DNA of 64,000 nucleotides from Arcobacter nitrofigilis DSM 7299 (lineage in GTDB: Bacteria; Campylobacterota; Campylobacteria; Campylobacterales; Arcobacteraceae). The position numbers were made by a program, and so were the translations under genes. Positions 42,168-51,239 of this stretch are shown one piece after another. Within the stretch, counting starts at the first letter, position 1. Each line of letters starts with the position of its first letter. Where the stretch lies: contig NC_014166.1 in the NCBI RefSeq assembly GCF_000092245.1, forward strand, positions 1,240,001-1,304,000. The letters are read 5' to 3'. A model generated the notes under the pieces. The model had not been told where the DNA came from, ran no database searches, and saw nothing but the letters and a program-made list of their open reading frames with translations.

Positions 42168-42759
42168 ATTGGCAATTGGCATCTTTGAATTTTGCATCTT
42201 CACCTTTTAAATAATCACAATCTTTTTGTAATAAATTTACTCTTTCAAAAACTGCATCAAATGCTAAAGTGTCACTTAAATTAGAGCTTAATAAATCCAA
42301 GTCACTAAATCTAGCATCTGCAATTCTCGAAGAAGAGAAGTTTACATTATCTATTGATGCTTCATCAAATCTAACACCCCAAAGATTTGATTCTTTAAAA
42401 GATACATCTTTTATCTCTGTTAATCTCAGATTTGCACCTTTGAAATTACTTCTATCAAAAGTAGAGTTTTTTATAGTTGCATTTTCAAAATTACATTGAA
42501 AAAAGTTTGAATCCATTCCTTTTACATCTTCTAGTTTTGTTCCCCAAAAAGAAGATTTTGCAAAGTTTGTTTTAGTTAAATTTGACCCTGACAAATCAGA
42601 CCCTGCAAAACTTGCTTTTTGCAAGTTCATACCAGATAAATTTGCATTTGTTAAATCACAATCTTCACATACAAGTGTTTTTTTTAATTTTTCAAGTTGT
42701 ACTGCATCATATGAGAAAAGAAATGTGAAACTAAAAATTAAAAGTAATAGTTTTTTCAT
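42166..42759 (-). CDS. Secreted pentapeptide-repeat protein
   Basis: A 197-residue protein with a signal peptide (MKKLLLLIFSFTFLFS) and about 25 tandem pentapeptides of the A(D/N)LXX type over residues 35-180, for example ANLSGMNLQKASFAGSDLSG (20 residues). Cysteines C31, C34 and near the C-terminus could form disulfides. Pentapeptide repeats fold as a right-handed beta helix; a periplasmic version has no assigned role. It overlaps the thioredoxin-like gene upstream by four bases. Confidence 0.85.
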   Translation of the reverse strand: MKKLLLLIFSFTFLFSYDAVQLEKLKKTLVCEDCDLTNANLSGMNLQKASFAGSDLSGSNLTKTNFAKSSFWGTKLEDVKGMDSNFFQCNFENATIKNSTFDRSNFKGANLRLTEIKDVSFKESNLWGVRFDEASIDNVNFSSSRIADARFSDLDLLSSNLSDTLAFDAVFERVNLLQKDCDYLKGEDAKFKDANCQ

Positions 42760-43142
42760 TTTTTATTCTCCTTTAAAAGTGCCATAAATTTGCCTTCCTT
42801 CATTCCACCCATAGCTTTTTTATATACATTTTCCCCATCTTTTGTAAAATAAAATCTTGGTATTCCCCAAAACTGCATCTGTTTTGGAATATCTTGATCA
42901 TTGATATCAAAATGATATGTAATAAAATTTTTATTTACAAAATTTTTAACTTCATCTTTTACAAAAACATGTTTTTTCATATAATTACATTCTGGACAAG
43001 TTGGCGAGCTAACCATCACAAAAATAGGTTTATTTTGCTCTTTTGCCTTTTTTACAGCAGTAGCATAATCTTTTTCCCAATTAAAACTTGCTGCATTTAA
43101 TGAAAGAAATGTAATTACAAGTATTCCTAATAACTTAATCAT
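42756..43142 (-). CDS. Periplasmic thioredoxin-like protein
   Basis: A 128-residue exported thioredoxin-fold protein: signal peptide to about 17, then KPIFVMVSSPTCPECNYMKK with a CPEC redox pair, HVFVKDEVKNFVNKNFI, and cis-Pro in WGIPRFYF. Similar to SoxW/thioredoxin_7 proteins. Translationally coupled (four-base overlap) to the pentapeptide gene, suggesting it may service its cysteines. Confidence 0.85.
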   Translation of the reverse strand: MIKLLGILVITFLSLNAASFNWEKDYATAVKKAKEQNKPIFVMVSSPTCPECNYMKKHVFVKDEVKNFVNKNFITYHFDINDQDIPKQMQFWGIPRFYFTKDGENVYKKAMGGMKEGKFMALLKENKK

Positions 43143-43268
43143 ATAAACTCCTTTATTTGATATAGTATTATAACTATTTTTAATAAAAAAGCAATCTTAA
43201 AAATCAGTTTTAATTATTAAGTCAAAATATAATAAAATGAAAACTATTAACTAAAAAATGGAGATATT

Positions 43269-43553
43269 ATGAATATTATAAAAAAAGTTACATTTATTGC
43301 AAATGATGATTCTATTAAAGAGATGAAAGATTTATTAAAAACTATGGTTGAGCCTTCTAAAAATGAAAAAGGGTGTTTATCATATGAGATTTATCAATTA
43401 AAAGAAAATCCAGCAAAATTTGTAGTTGTTGAAGCTTGGGAAGATGAAGAAGCATTAAATGGACACAAAACAACAGAACATTACAAATACTATAAAGCAA
43501 ACTTTGAACCATACTGTAAAGATAAATACAGTGATGATTTAGAAATAATTTAA
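43269..43553 (+). CDS. ABM-domain putative monooxygenase (LsrG/YgiN-like)
   Basis: A 94-residue dimeric alpha-beta barrel protein: EPSKNEKGCLSYEIYQ, FVVVEAWEDEEALNGHKTTEHY are the antibiotic-biosynthesis-monooxygenase motifs (split after EDEEAL). Members include YgiN quinol monooxygenase and LsrG, which processes phosphorylated AI-2. Followed nine bases later by a class II aldolase gene. An LsrK-like kinase lies 6 kb away, but a functional link is speculative. Confidence 0.82.
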   Translation: MNIIKKVTFIANDDSIKEMKDLLKTMVEPSKNEKGCLSYEIYQLKENPAKFVVVEAWEDEEALNGHKTTEHYKYYKANFEPYCKDKYSDDLEII

Positions 43554-43562
43554 GGCAAAAAT

Positions 43563-44735
43563 TTGAAAAACTTATGGACAGATGAAGAGGCACAAAAGTA
43601 TAAAAGTGATTTAGAATTAAGAGTTTTTACTTCAAACTTATTAGGTAGAAGTGATGAACTTGTTCTTCATGGAGGAGGTAATACTTCTGTAAAATCAAAA
43701 GTAAGCGGTGAAGATATTCTTTATGTAAAAGGAAGTGGTTGGGACTTAGTAAGTATTGAAAAAGAGGGATTTGCACCTGTTAAACTTGATACTTTAATTG
43801 AAATGGCAAAGCTTGATAGTTTAAGTGATAGTGATATGGTATCACAACAAAAAGCAGCGATGATTGATAAAAGTGCGCCAAATCCTTCGGTTGAAGCAAT
43901 CTTACATGCAATTATTCCTTTTAAATTTGTAGATCATACACACGCAGATGCTGTTGTAACTATATCAAATAATACAAATGGAATAGAAAATATTAAAAAA
44001 GTTTTTCCAAACTTTTTAATTATCCCTTATGTTATGCCTGGTTTTATACTAGCACGTACTATTTATGATATGACTAAAGACTATGATTGGGAAAATAGCG
44101 ATGGAATTATTTTACATAATCATGGAATTTTTACTTTTGATGATGATGCAAAAAAATCTTATGACAAAATGATATCTGCTGTTACTTTAGCAGAAGATTT
44201 TTTAGAAGATAATGCAAAACTTGAAATACCAAGTTTAGAAGCTAAGGAAGTAGATTTAACTGAACTTATAACTACTCTTTCTAAAGAAAAAGGTTATGAT
44301 GTAGCTTTAAAAGTAAATCAAGATAAAGAGGCTTTATATTATGCTTCTCAAACAAATCTAAAAGAAAATGTTACAAAAGGAGTTTTAACTCCTGAGCACA
44401 TTATTAGAACAAAAAAAGTGCCTTTAGTTTTAGAAGATAATGATATAAAAAGTGCAATAGAAGAGTATAAAAAACAATATAAAATATATTTTGAAAGGTA
44501 TGCAAAAGATGAGATTTGTTTAAATCCTGCTCCAAATTATGCAGTAATAAAAGATTTTGGAGTTGTATCTTTTGGAAAAAATGAGAAAGAAGCAAATATT
44601 ATAAACGATATTGTAACTCATACTATTAAAGCTGTTTTAAGAGCTCAAAAATTAGGTGGCTTTGTAAGTATAAGTGAACAGAATAGTTTTGAAATGGAAT
44701 ATTGGGAACTAGAGCAAGCTAAGTTGAAAAAATAA
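43563..44735 (+). CDS. Class II aldolase/adducin-family protein
   Basis: A 390-residue protein from a TTG start (AAGG upstream). Class II aldolase motifs: LVLHGGGNTSVK, LYVKGSGWDL, PSVEAILHAIIPFKFVDHTHAD with the zinc-binding His pair, and GIILHNHGIFTF with the third ligand. Length and C-terminal extension resemble the bifunctional rhamnulose-phosphate aldolase N-domain group rather than small fuculose aldolases. Probably cleaves a phosphorylated sugar acid or deoxysugar. Operon with the ABM protein. Confidence 0.85.
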   Translation: MKNLWTDEEAQKYKSDLELRVFTSNLLGRSDELVLHGGGNTSVKSKVSGEDILYVKGSGWDLVSIEKEGFAPVKLDTLIEMAKLDSLSDSDMVSQQKAAMIDKSAPNPSVEAILHAIIPFKFVDHTHADAVVTISNNTNGIENIKKVFPNFLIIPYVMPGFILARTIYDMTKDYDWENSDGIILHNHGIFTFDDDAKKSYDKMISAVTLAEDFLEDNAKLEIPSLEAKEVDLTELITTLSKEKGYDVALKVNQDKEALYYASQTNLKENVTKGVLTPEHIIRTKKVPLVLEDNDIKSAIEEYKKQYKIYFERYAKDEICLNPAPNYAVIKDFGVVSFGKNEKEANIINDIVTHTIKAVLRAQKLGGFVSISEQNSFEMEYWELEQAKLKK

Positions 44736-44755
44736 GAAGTTTAATACTTCTTATT
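44731..44755. terminator. Bidirectional terminator
   Basis: AATAAGAAGT and ACTTCTTATT form a perfect 10-bp stem with a 5-base loop, T-run on the plus side, at the junction of the convergent aldolase and phosphodiesterase genes. Confidence 0.75.
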
Positions 44756-45562
44756 TTAATAGTCTGTAAAAACAGATTTTACTCCCCATTTAAAGAGTTT
44801 TTCAATATCTTCTTTTTGATTTACTGTATAAACATTTACATAAAATCCTTCATCATTTAACTTTTTAACTAAAGCTTCATCTGTAATTTCAAAATCACAA
44901 TTATAGTTTTTTACATTTAAACTTTTTAAATAATTTATCAAGTCTTTTGGATGTTCTTTTTCTTGTAATGCAGCTGTTTCGATTGAGGGATTTATATCAT
45001 GTATTTGTTTTAAATAAACATGATTAAAAGAAGATATTATCACTTTGTTTTGCATCTTGGTTTCATCAACTATTTTTAATACTTCTTTTGCTGCTATTTC
45101 ATGAAAGTTTGTATTTTCTAAATCTTTTATTTCAATATTTGCAAAGATATTATTTTGTTTTAAAAATAATAAGACCTCTTTGAGTGTTGGTATTTTTTCT
45201 ATTTTCTCTTTTTTTAAATCTTCAATTGAGACTTTATTTTCTTTTATAGTATTAAAGGGGTCTTTTTTTATAAACCATGAAGAAAAATCAAGTTTTAACA
45301 ATTGCTCATAAGTATAATCTGCAACTTTATAAGGCTTTTTAAACTCTTTGAACTCTTTTACATTACTTGTTCGCTCTAATGTATCATCATGAATAATTAT
45401 AGCAATGCCATCTTTTGTAAAAGTAACATCAAATTCTGCTATTTTGTATTTGCCAATTACTTGTTTAAATGCTGCCATTGTGTTCTCAGCTCTCAAGGAC
45501 CTTAGACCTCTGTGAGCTATGAGGAGTTGTTCATCTTTTTTAAAATTATCCCAAAAGTTCAT
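44756..45562 (-). CDS. Glycerophosphodiester phosphodiesterase
   Basis: A 268-residue cytoplasmic GDPD: LIAHRGLRSLRAENTMAAF, EFDVTFTKDGIAIIIHDDTLERTSN (metal and His residues; split at IAIII), IPTLKEVL, NIEIKDLEN and VYTVNQKEDIEKLFKWGVKS. Produces glycerol 3-phosphate plus alcohol. It starts directly at the end of the ABC permease gene, so the transporter upstream probably imports a glycerophosphodiester such as glycerophosphocholine or -ethanolamine, despite its polyamine-like family. Confidence 0.9.
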   Translation of the reverse strand: MNFWDNFKKDEQLLIAHRGLRSLRAENTMAAFKQVIGKYKIAEFDVTFTKDGIAIIIHDDTLERTSNVKEFKEFKKPYKVADYTYEQLLKLDFSSWFIKKDPFNTIKENKVSIEDLKKEKIEKIPTLKEVLLFLKQNNIFANIEIKDLENTNFHEIAAKEVLKIVDETKMQNKVIISSFNHVYLKQIHDINPSIETAALQEKEHPKDLINYLKSLNVKNYNCDFEITDEALVKKLNDEGFYVNVYTVNQKEDIEKLFKWGVKSVFTDY

Positions 45563-46420
45563 TTATTTGACCTCTTTTTTTGTAAGTACTAAGTTTAAAA
45601 CTGCCAAAATGGATGTTGTAACTATTAGTAAAAATGAAATTGCATTTATAATTGGAGTACTTCCATCTCTAACTTGTAGATATAAATTTATTGGTAAAGT
45701 AGTATCAGAACCCACTAAAAATAAGGTAGTATTGAAGTTTTCAAAACTCATTAAAAAGGCAACAGCACCAGCTCCTATAAGAGCTGGTTTTAAAAATGGT
45801 AAAATAATATACCTGATAGTTTCAAGTTTTGTAGCTCCTAAGTTTAAAGCAGCATCTGATAAGGAATCATCAAATTTTTTAAGTCTTGCGGAAACTACTA
45901 ATAAAACAAAAGTAGAGATAAAGGAAAACTGTCCAACAATAACTAACCAAAAACTAGGTCTTAAAATACTAATATCTAATCCAAAAGTATCTTCTATATA
46001 TGTTCCCGCACTATTTGTTGCAAGAAGTAATGAAATACCAAGTATTACACCTGGAATTACTAAGGGAAGAAGTGCTAGAAAATAAAAAGCTTGTTTAAAC
46101 TTGAACTTTTCCCTTTCAAATAAAAATGCCCCCATTGTTCCCATAATCAAAGAAAAAATAGATACAAAAAAAGCAGTTTGAATACTTATAAAAATACTTT
46201 GCAAACTGTTTTCATCATGAAATAATCCAAGTCTCTCCCTTGTATCGGATAAAAACCAATCAAGGGAAAATCCTTTCCACGGTAAAGTTGGGAAATCAGA
46301 ATTATTAAATGCCAAAATACAAGTAATAACTAAAGGTGCAAATAAAAAAACATAAAACAAAGTTATATAAAGTAAAAAGGCAAAATTATACTTTTTGCTT
46401 CTTGGCAATGACCTTATCAT
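45563..46420 (-). CDS. ABC transporter permease (PotC-type)
   Basis: A 285-residue inner-membrane permease with six helices and the ATPase-coupling EAA loop DAALNLGATKLETIRYIILPFLKP (split after LGATK). It overlaps the partner permease by four bases. Family is spermidine/putrescine/2-aminoethylphosphonate importers. Confidence 0.9.
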   Translation of the reverse strand: MIRSLPRSKKYNFAFLLYITLFYVFLFAPLVITCILAFNNSDFPTLPWKGFSLDWFLSDTRERLGLFHDENSLQSIFISIQTAFFVSIFSLIMGTMGAFLFEREKFKFKQAFYFLALLPLVIPGVILGISLLLATNSAGTYIEDTFGLDISILRPSFWLVIVGQFSFISTFVLLVVSARLKKFDDSLSDAALNLGATKLETIRYIILPFLKPALIGAGAVAFLMSFENFNTTLFLVGSDTTLPINLYLQVRDGSTPIINAISFLLIVTTSILAVLNLVLTKKEVK

Positions 46421-47274
46421 GATAGAGCCTTTGAAAGATTTTGTTTAGAAATTTTTAAAGCAATCCAAATAATAAGTGAAGACAAAATCAAAAGTAAGAA
46501 TCCAAAAGCAGCACCTTGATTCCAATTGAAACTTGCAATAAATTGATTATAAATTTGCTCTGTAAACCAAAGTGAATTTTTCCCACCCATTAAATTTGGA
46601 GTTAAATAATTACCAAGTGTTAACATAAATACAACTATAGAACCAGATACAATTCCAGGTGCTGCATAGGGAATAATTATTTTGAAAAAGATTACAAATT
46701 TTGAAGCCCCCAAATCTAAAGCTGCTTCAATATAACTATCATCCATACCTTCAAGTGCAGAGATAAGTGGAACTATCATAAATAGCATTGAAGTATAAAC
46801 AAGTCCCATTATCATACTTACATCATTATAAAGCATTTCAATGGGTTTGTCTATTATTCCAAATTGCATTAAATAATAGTTTATAACTCCACTTTCCCTA
46901 AGTAAAATCATCCAGCCATAAACACGCACAAGTTCACTCACCCAAAATGGCATCAAAAGAAGTATTGTCAAAAATCCTTTATATTTAGGTGAAACAACTT
47001 TTGTGATATAAAAAGCAATGGGAAAGGTCACTACAAAAGTTAAAAATGTCACAAGAATAGAGTATGTAGCAGTTCTTACAAAAGTATACCAATATATACT
47101 TTCTTTAAAAAACGCATTATAATTACTAAAACTCCAAACCATATCACCAACATCATTTTCTACTTTTAGTGACATAAGTAACAGATCAATTTGTGGCAAA
47201 ATTATAAGTAAAAAAAGCCACAAAAATACGGGAATAAAGAATATAAGAAATCCTAGTTTAATATGCTTTTTCAT
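46417..47274 (-). CDS. ABC transporter permease (PotB-type)
   Basis: A 285-residue permease with six helices and EAA loop EAALDLGASKFVIFFKIIIP. Overlaps both the TOBE fragment upstream and the PotC-type permease downstream by four bases, so translation is coupled along the operon. Confidence 0.9.
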   Translation of the reverse strand: MKKHIKLGFLIFFIPVFLWLFLLIILPQIDLLLMSLKVENDVGDMVWSFSNYNAFFKESIYWYTFVRTATYSILVTFLTFVVTFPIAFYITKVVSPKYKGFLTILLLMPFWVSELVRVYGWMILLRESGVINYYLMQFGIIDKPIEMLYNDVSMIMGLVYTSMLFMIVPLISALEGMDDSYIEAALDLGASKFVIFFKIIIPYAAPGIVSGSIVVFMLTLGNYLTPNLMGGKNSLWFTEQIYNQFIASFNWNQGAAFGFLLLILSSLIIWIALKISKQNLSKALS

Positions 47275-47498
47275 GATTTATAACACTTACAATCTTCTAA
47301 ATGAACACCAGCTTTTACTATGTCATTTTTTTGAATATGAGTAAACTCTCTATTTTGAGGAAGAGAGACCATTATTTCATGATTATTATCTAAAAAACTT
47401 GCTAGTATTTTTGTATTTGAACCATCAAAAAGTATTGTTTTTACCTTTAAGTCAAAATAGTTCATATCTTTTTCTCCAATTTTTTGGAAATAGGGCAA
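47271..47498 (-). pseudogene. Detached C-terminal TOBE piece of the frameshifted ABC ATPase
   Basis: The ATPase at 47452-48339 ends FVRPEAIALFPK-NWRKRYELF; one fewer A in the A6 run (47480-47485) gives FPK-IGEKDMNYFDLKVK and continues to residue CKCYKS at 47274. So this fragment is the natural C-terminus in another frame. It could still be made separately from an ATG at 47465, which has GGAG eight bases before it, giving 64 residues. It overlaps the PotB-type start by four bases, as an intact ATPase would. Confidence 0.8.
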
Positions 47499-48339
47499 TA
47501 GCCTCTGGTCTTACAAATAAAGTACAATCTTTTTGTATATCTTTATCTATAAATTCTGCTAAAAAGTTAAGACCTTCTTTTGTTTTAACTGAGTTTTCAT
47601 TTTCTTTGTAAGCTTCAAATTTATTTGTTTCACCCACAAAAGATGCTACAAAACTAGTTTTTGGGTTTGAGTATAGATTTTGAGGAGTATCTATTTGTTC
47701 TAATTGCCCTTTATTCATAACTGCCACTTTATCACTCATAACTAATGCTTCAGATTGGTCGTGAGTTATATAAATAAATGTCGTGCCAATTTCATTTTGA
47801 AGTTTTTTTAATTCTATTTTCATCTGTTCCCTAAGCTTCAAATCTAAAGCTCCTAAAGGTTCATCTAAAAGTAAAATTGAAGGTGAAAGTACAAGTGATC
47901 TAGCTATGGCAACTCTTTGTTTTTGTCCACCTGAAAGTTCTTGTACATTGTGATTTAAATAATCACTTAAGTGAACTCTTTCTAACATAGATTTGACTTT
48001 TTTTTCTATCTCTTTTTTAGGGACATTTTGTCTTTTTAATCCAAAAGCTACATTCTCTTGGACATTCATCATTGGAAATAGTGCTAAGTTTTGAAAAACA
48101 AGATTTACAGGTCTTTTGTTTGGTGGTACTCCTACCATCTCTTTATTATTAATAATTATATTTCCTGAACTTGGTTCTAAAAATCCAGCTATCATTCTAA
48201 GTAGTGTTGTCTTCCCACAACCAGATGGTCCCAAAATAGAGAAAAACTTTCCTTCTTCTACTTGAAAGTTCACTCCATTGACAGCTTTATGATCTCCAAA
48301 AGTTTTTTTGAGATTTTTGATATCTAAAATATTTTGCAT
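47452..48339 (-). CDS. ABC transporter ATP-binding protein (PotA-type), C-terminally frameshifted
   Basis: ATPase of 295 residues as read. Walker A LGPSGCGKTTLLR, signature LSGGQKQRVAIARSL, Walker B ILLLDEPLGALDLKLRE and the switch His in YITHDQSEAL are all intact. The last nine residues are out of frame: an extra A in a run of six shifts the TOBE domain into another frame (fragment at 47271-47498). Possible explanations are a sequence error, a real mutation, or slippage on A6 that still yields full-length protein. A hairpin lies upstream, between this gene and the binding protein. Confidence 0.88.
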   Translation of the reverse strand: MQNILDIKNLKKTFGDHKAVNGVNFQVEEGKFFSILGPSGCGKTTLLRMIAGFLEPSSGNIIINNKEMVGVPPNKRPVNLVFQNLALFPMMNVQENVAFGLKRQNVPKKEIEKKVKSMLERVHLSDYLNHNVQELSGGQKQRVAIARSLVLSPSILLLDEPLGALDLKLREQMKIELKKLQNEIGTTFIYITHDQSEALVMSDKVAVMNKGQLEQIDTPQNLYSNPKTSFVASFVGETNKFEAYKENENSVKTKEGLNFLAEFIDKDIQKDCTLFVRPEAIALFPKNWRKRYELF

Positions 48340-48352
48340 TGATTTTCCTAGG

Positions 48353-48377
48353 ATAAGGGGAGTATTATTCCCCTTAT
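48353..48377 (-). terminator. Intra-operon hairpin between binding protein and ATPase
   Basis: ATAAGGGGA and TCCCCTTAT form a 9-bp stem with a 7-base loop. No U-tract follows, so it probably attenuates or stabilises the binding-protein mRNA 3' end, which would let the binding protein be made in excess. Confidence 0.6.
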
Positions 48378-48381
48378 TAAT

Positions 48382-49443
48382 CTATTTTGCAGATTTTACT
48401 AAATCTAAAGTTCTACCTTCTATTTTTTCTAATTTTGAAGGAACTGGTGGGTACCAATTTATATTTTCAATATCTTCTTTTGTAAATGTTCTCTCAAAGT
48501 TATCTTTTTTCTCAGGATCTAAAAGTTTAACTGCGCCATTTGAGGCTGTACCATAACCTTGATCATTTGTAAAATAAGCTGCATTTTCAGGTTTTAACAT
48601 AAAATTAATCCATTTATAAGCACCTTTTACATTTTTGGCTTTTGAAGGAATAGCAAAAGTATCAATCCAACCTAATGCTCCACTTTTTGGGGCAACAAAA
48701 TCAATGTCAGGATTTTCTTTGTGTAGTTTCCAACCACCACCGTCCCATCCCATGGCAACAGTAACTTCTCCGCTTCTTAACATACTTAAAAGTGCATCTC
48801 CATTTGCCCAATAGTTATGCACTAAAGGTTTTGCAGCAATTAAATCTTTTCCTACTGTATTCATTAAAGAAGAGTAAGCAGCAATGTCAGAGTACTTTTT
48901 AAAAGGATCAACTCCTTTTCCAAATGCAATAGCAATCAAAGTTGGTCTTTTTAATCTATAAGAGATTTTTCCAGCATATTTTGGATTTAATAAATCACTG
49001 TAATCTTTAGCATTAGGAGCAAGTTTTTTATTAACAATTAAACCAGAAGTCCCATAACAAAAAGGTACTGCATATGATTTACCTTTTACTTTTGTATTGT
49101 TTTTTACAGCAGTCAACATTGATGGAATGACATTTGTCGTTGTGATTTTTGAATAATCTATTGGCATATAGATATTATATTTTGCTTGTACTGAACTTAT
49201 TCTATCTTGAGAAGGCTGTGCAAGGTCAAATCCTGCCCCTCTAGTTGCTCTTAATTTTGCAATCATCTCTTCATTATTTGAATAGGTAAGTTCAACATTT
49301 ATCCCTGTTTCTTTTTCAAACTTTTCTACTAAAGCTTGAGGTGCATATCCTTTCCACGTAAGGATTTTAAGTGTATCATTTGCTAATAAATTGCCACTGA
49401 ATAAAATAGTTGTAGCAACAGCCAGAAGGGTTAACTTTTTCAT
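48382..49443 (-). CDS. PotD/PotF-type periplasmic binding protein
   Basis: A 353-residue binding protein with signal peptide ending NLLA. Family markers: LKILTWKGYAPQALVEKFEKETG (split: LTWKGYAP, EKFEKETG), FDLAQPSQDRISSVQ, AVPFCYGTSGLIVNK, SGEVTVAMGWDGGGW and GWIDTFAIPSKAKN. The polyamine-binding acidic residues cannot be confirmed, and the linked phosphodiesterase points to a different solute. First gene of the operon, with promoter in the divergent gap 49444-49673. Confidence 0.9.
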   Translation of the reverse strand: MKKLTLLAVATTILFSGNLLANDTLKILTWKGYAPQALVEKFEKETGINVELTYSNNEEMIAKLRATRGAGFDLAQPSQDRISSVQAKYNIYMPIDYSKITTTNVIPSMLTAVKNNTKVKGKSYAVPFCYGTSGLIVNKKLAPNAKDYSDLLNPKYAGKISYRLKRPTLIAIAFGKGVDPFKKYSDIAAYSSLMNTVGKDLIAAKPLVHNYWANGDALLSMLRSGEVTVAMGWDGGGWKLHKENPDIDFVAPKSGALGWIDTFAIPSKAKNVKGAYKWINFMLKPENAAYFTNDQGYGTASNGAVKLLDPEKKDNFERTFTKEDIENINWYPPVPSKLEKIEGRTLDLVKSAK

Positions 49444-49673
49444 TTTTTCTCCTAAGTTTTATATAACTATTGATTATATTAGAGATTTATTACATAAAAG
49501 TAACAACAATAACTTATATGTATAGTAAATCCTTTTTGCTTATTTATTCTTTAAATAGACTTAAATTTAATAATTTGTTTATTATAATTATATGCTATAA
49601 TCAAGAAAGAAATAAAATTTTTTATAACATTATTTATAAATAGTAATTGCTAATTTTATACTAATTGGAGAGC

Positions 49674-51239
49674 ATGTTGAAATATTTAATGGCCATTGAT
49701 GCAGGAACAGGTAGTGTTCGGGCGGTTATTTTTGATACTAATGGAAATCAAATAAGTGTAGGTCAAAGGGAATGGACTCATCTAGAAGACGAAGGTGTTA
49801 AATACAGTATGAGCTTTGACTTTACTATAAACTGGCAATTATGTATTGATTGTATAAAAGAAGCAATCGAAAAATCAAAAATAAATCCAAATGATATTTT
49901 AGCCCTTAGCTCCACAAGTATGAGAGAAGGTATTGTTTTATATGATAAAGATGGAAATGAACTTTGGGGTGTGGCAAATGTTGATGCAAGGGCTTGTGAT
50001 GAAGTTAAATATTTAAAAGAAAATTTTCAAGGTATTGAAGAAGAGTTTTACCATACTTCAGGACAAACTTTTGCATTAGGTGCACTTCCAAGAATTTTAT
50101 GGTTAAAAAATAATAGACCTATGATTTATGAAAAAGTTGCAAAAATTTCTATGATTGGAGATTGGATTTTAGCAAAATTAAGTGGAGTAATTGCAAGTGA
50201 TCCAAGCAATGCAGGAACTACTGGAATATTTTCACTTATTAATAGAACATGGGATACTTCTCAGGCTTCAAAAATTGGCTTAAAAGATGATATCTTTCCA
50301 CCTTGTTATGAAGTAGGAACGGTTATTGGAACTGTTAGTGAAAAAGCTTCTAAAGAAACAGCTCTTTCAAATAATACAAAAGTAGTAATGGGTGGAGGAG
50401 ATGTTCAATTAGGTTCTGCTGGATTAGGAGTTGTAGAAGTTGGACAAGTAGCAGTTCTTGGTGGTTCTTTTTGGCAACAAATTGTAAATATATCATCTGA
50501 TATTTATCCTCCTTCAAATATGAGTTTAAGAGTTAATCCCCATGTTATCCCAAATCAATCCCAAGCAGAAGGGATTACATTTTTTTCTGGACTTATTATG
50601 AGATGGTTTAGGGATGCTTTTTGTGATATGGAAAAACTTGAAGCAAAAGAAAAAAATATTGATGTTTATGAAGTACTTGAAGAAAAAGCAAAAGATGTTC
50701 CTATTGGTTCATATGGAATTATGCCTATATTTTCCGATTCTATGAAGTATGGAAAATGGTACCATGCGGCACCTTCTTTTATAAATTTAAGTATTGATTC
50801 AAATATTTGTAATAAGGCTTCTATGTTTAGATCTTTGGAAGAAAATGCTTGTATAGTCTCTTCAATTAATTTAGAAAAAGTAGAAGCTTTTACAAATCTA
50901 AAATTTGATGAAATAGTATTTGCAGGGGGAGCTAGTAGGGGGAAACTTTGGCCTCAAATATTAGCAGATGTAACTGGCTGTAAAATAAAAATACCAAAAG
51001 TAACAGAAGCTACAGCACTTGGAGCTGCAATGGCTGCTGGTGTTGGAGCTGGCATTTTTGAAACACTTAGCTTAGCTTCAAAAGAGTTAGTGGTTTGGGA
51101 TAAAGAGTATTTACCAAACCTTGGAAATAAAAAAATATATGATGATATAAAAGAAAAGTGGATAAAAATTTATAATAAACAACTAGAGTTAGTAGATAGT
51201 GATTTAACTAATTCTATGTGGAAAGCACCAGGAGTATAA
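49674..51239 (+). CDS. lsrK: LsrK-like autoinducer-2 kinase (FGGY family)
   Basis: A 521-residue sugar kinase. It is collinear with E. coli LsrK as I recall it: YLMAIDAGTGSVRAVIFD, SSTSMREGIVLYDKDGNELW, NVDARACDEV, DPSNAGTTGIFSL, GGGDVQLGSAGLGVV, GGSFWQQIVN, RVNPHVIP, MRWFRDAFCDMEKL, YHAAPSFINLSID and NSMWKAPG at the very end. LsrK phosphorylates AI-2 in the cell. No lsrACDB transporter or lsrR is in the window. Start: ATG at 49674, with GGAG close upstream; the TTG at 49677 has better spacing. Confidence 0.88.
   Translation: MLKYLMAIDAGTGSVRAVIFDTNGNQISVGQREWTHLEDEGVKYSMSFDFTINWQLCIDCIKEAIEKSKINPNDILALSSTSMREGIVLYDKDGNELWGVANVDARACDEVKYLKENFQGIEEEFYHTSGQTFALGALPRILWLKNNRPMIYEKVAKISMIGDWILAKLSGVIASDPSNAGTTGIFSLINRTWDTSQASKIGLKDDIFPPCYEVGTVIGTVSEKASKETALSNNTKVVMGGGDVQLGSAGLGVVEVGQVAVLGGSFWQQIVNISSDIYPPSNMSLRVNPHVIPNQSQAEGITFFSGLIMRWFRDAFCDMEKLEAKEKNIDVYEVLEEKAKDVPIGSYGIMPIFSDSMKYGKWYHAAPSFINLSIDSNICNKASMFRSLEENACIVSSINLEKVEAFTNLKFDEIVFAGGASRGKLWPQILADVTGCKIKIPKVTEATALGAAMAAGVGAGIFETLSLASKELVVWDKEYLPNLGNKKIYDDIKEKWIKIYNKQLELVDSDLTNSMWKAPGV

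Noticed and set aside
45519-46085. Plus-strand open frame of 188 codons inside the PotC-type permease
   Set aside because: Antisense of a well-supported permease gene in an intact operon; low-complexity Lys/Ser composition and no start context.
47271-47498. Treating the 75-codon frame as an independent gene
   Set aside because: Its sequence continues the ABC ATPase exactly when one A is removed from the A6 run, so it is the TOBE domain of that protein rather than a separate family.
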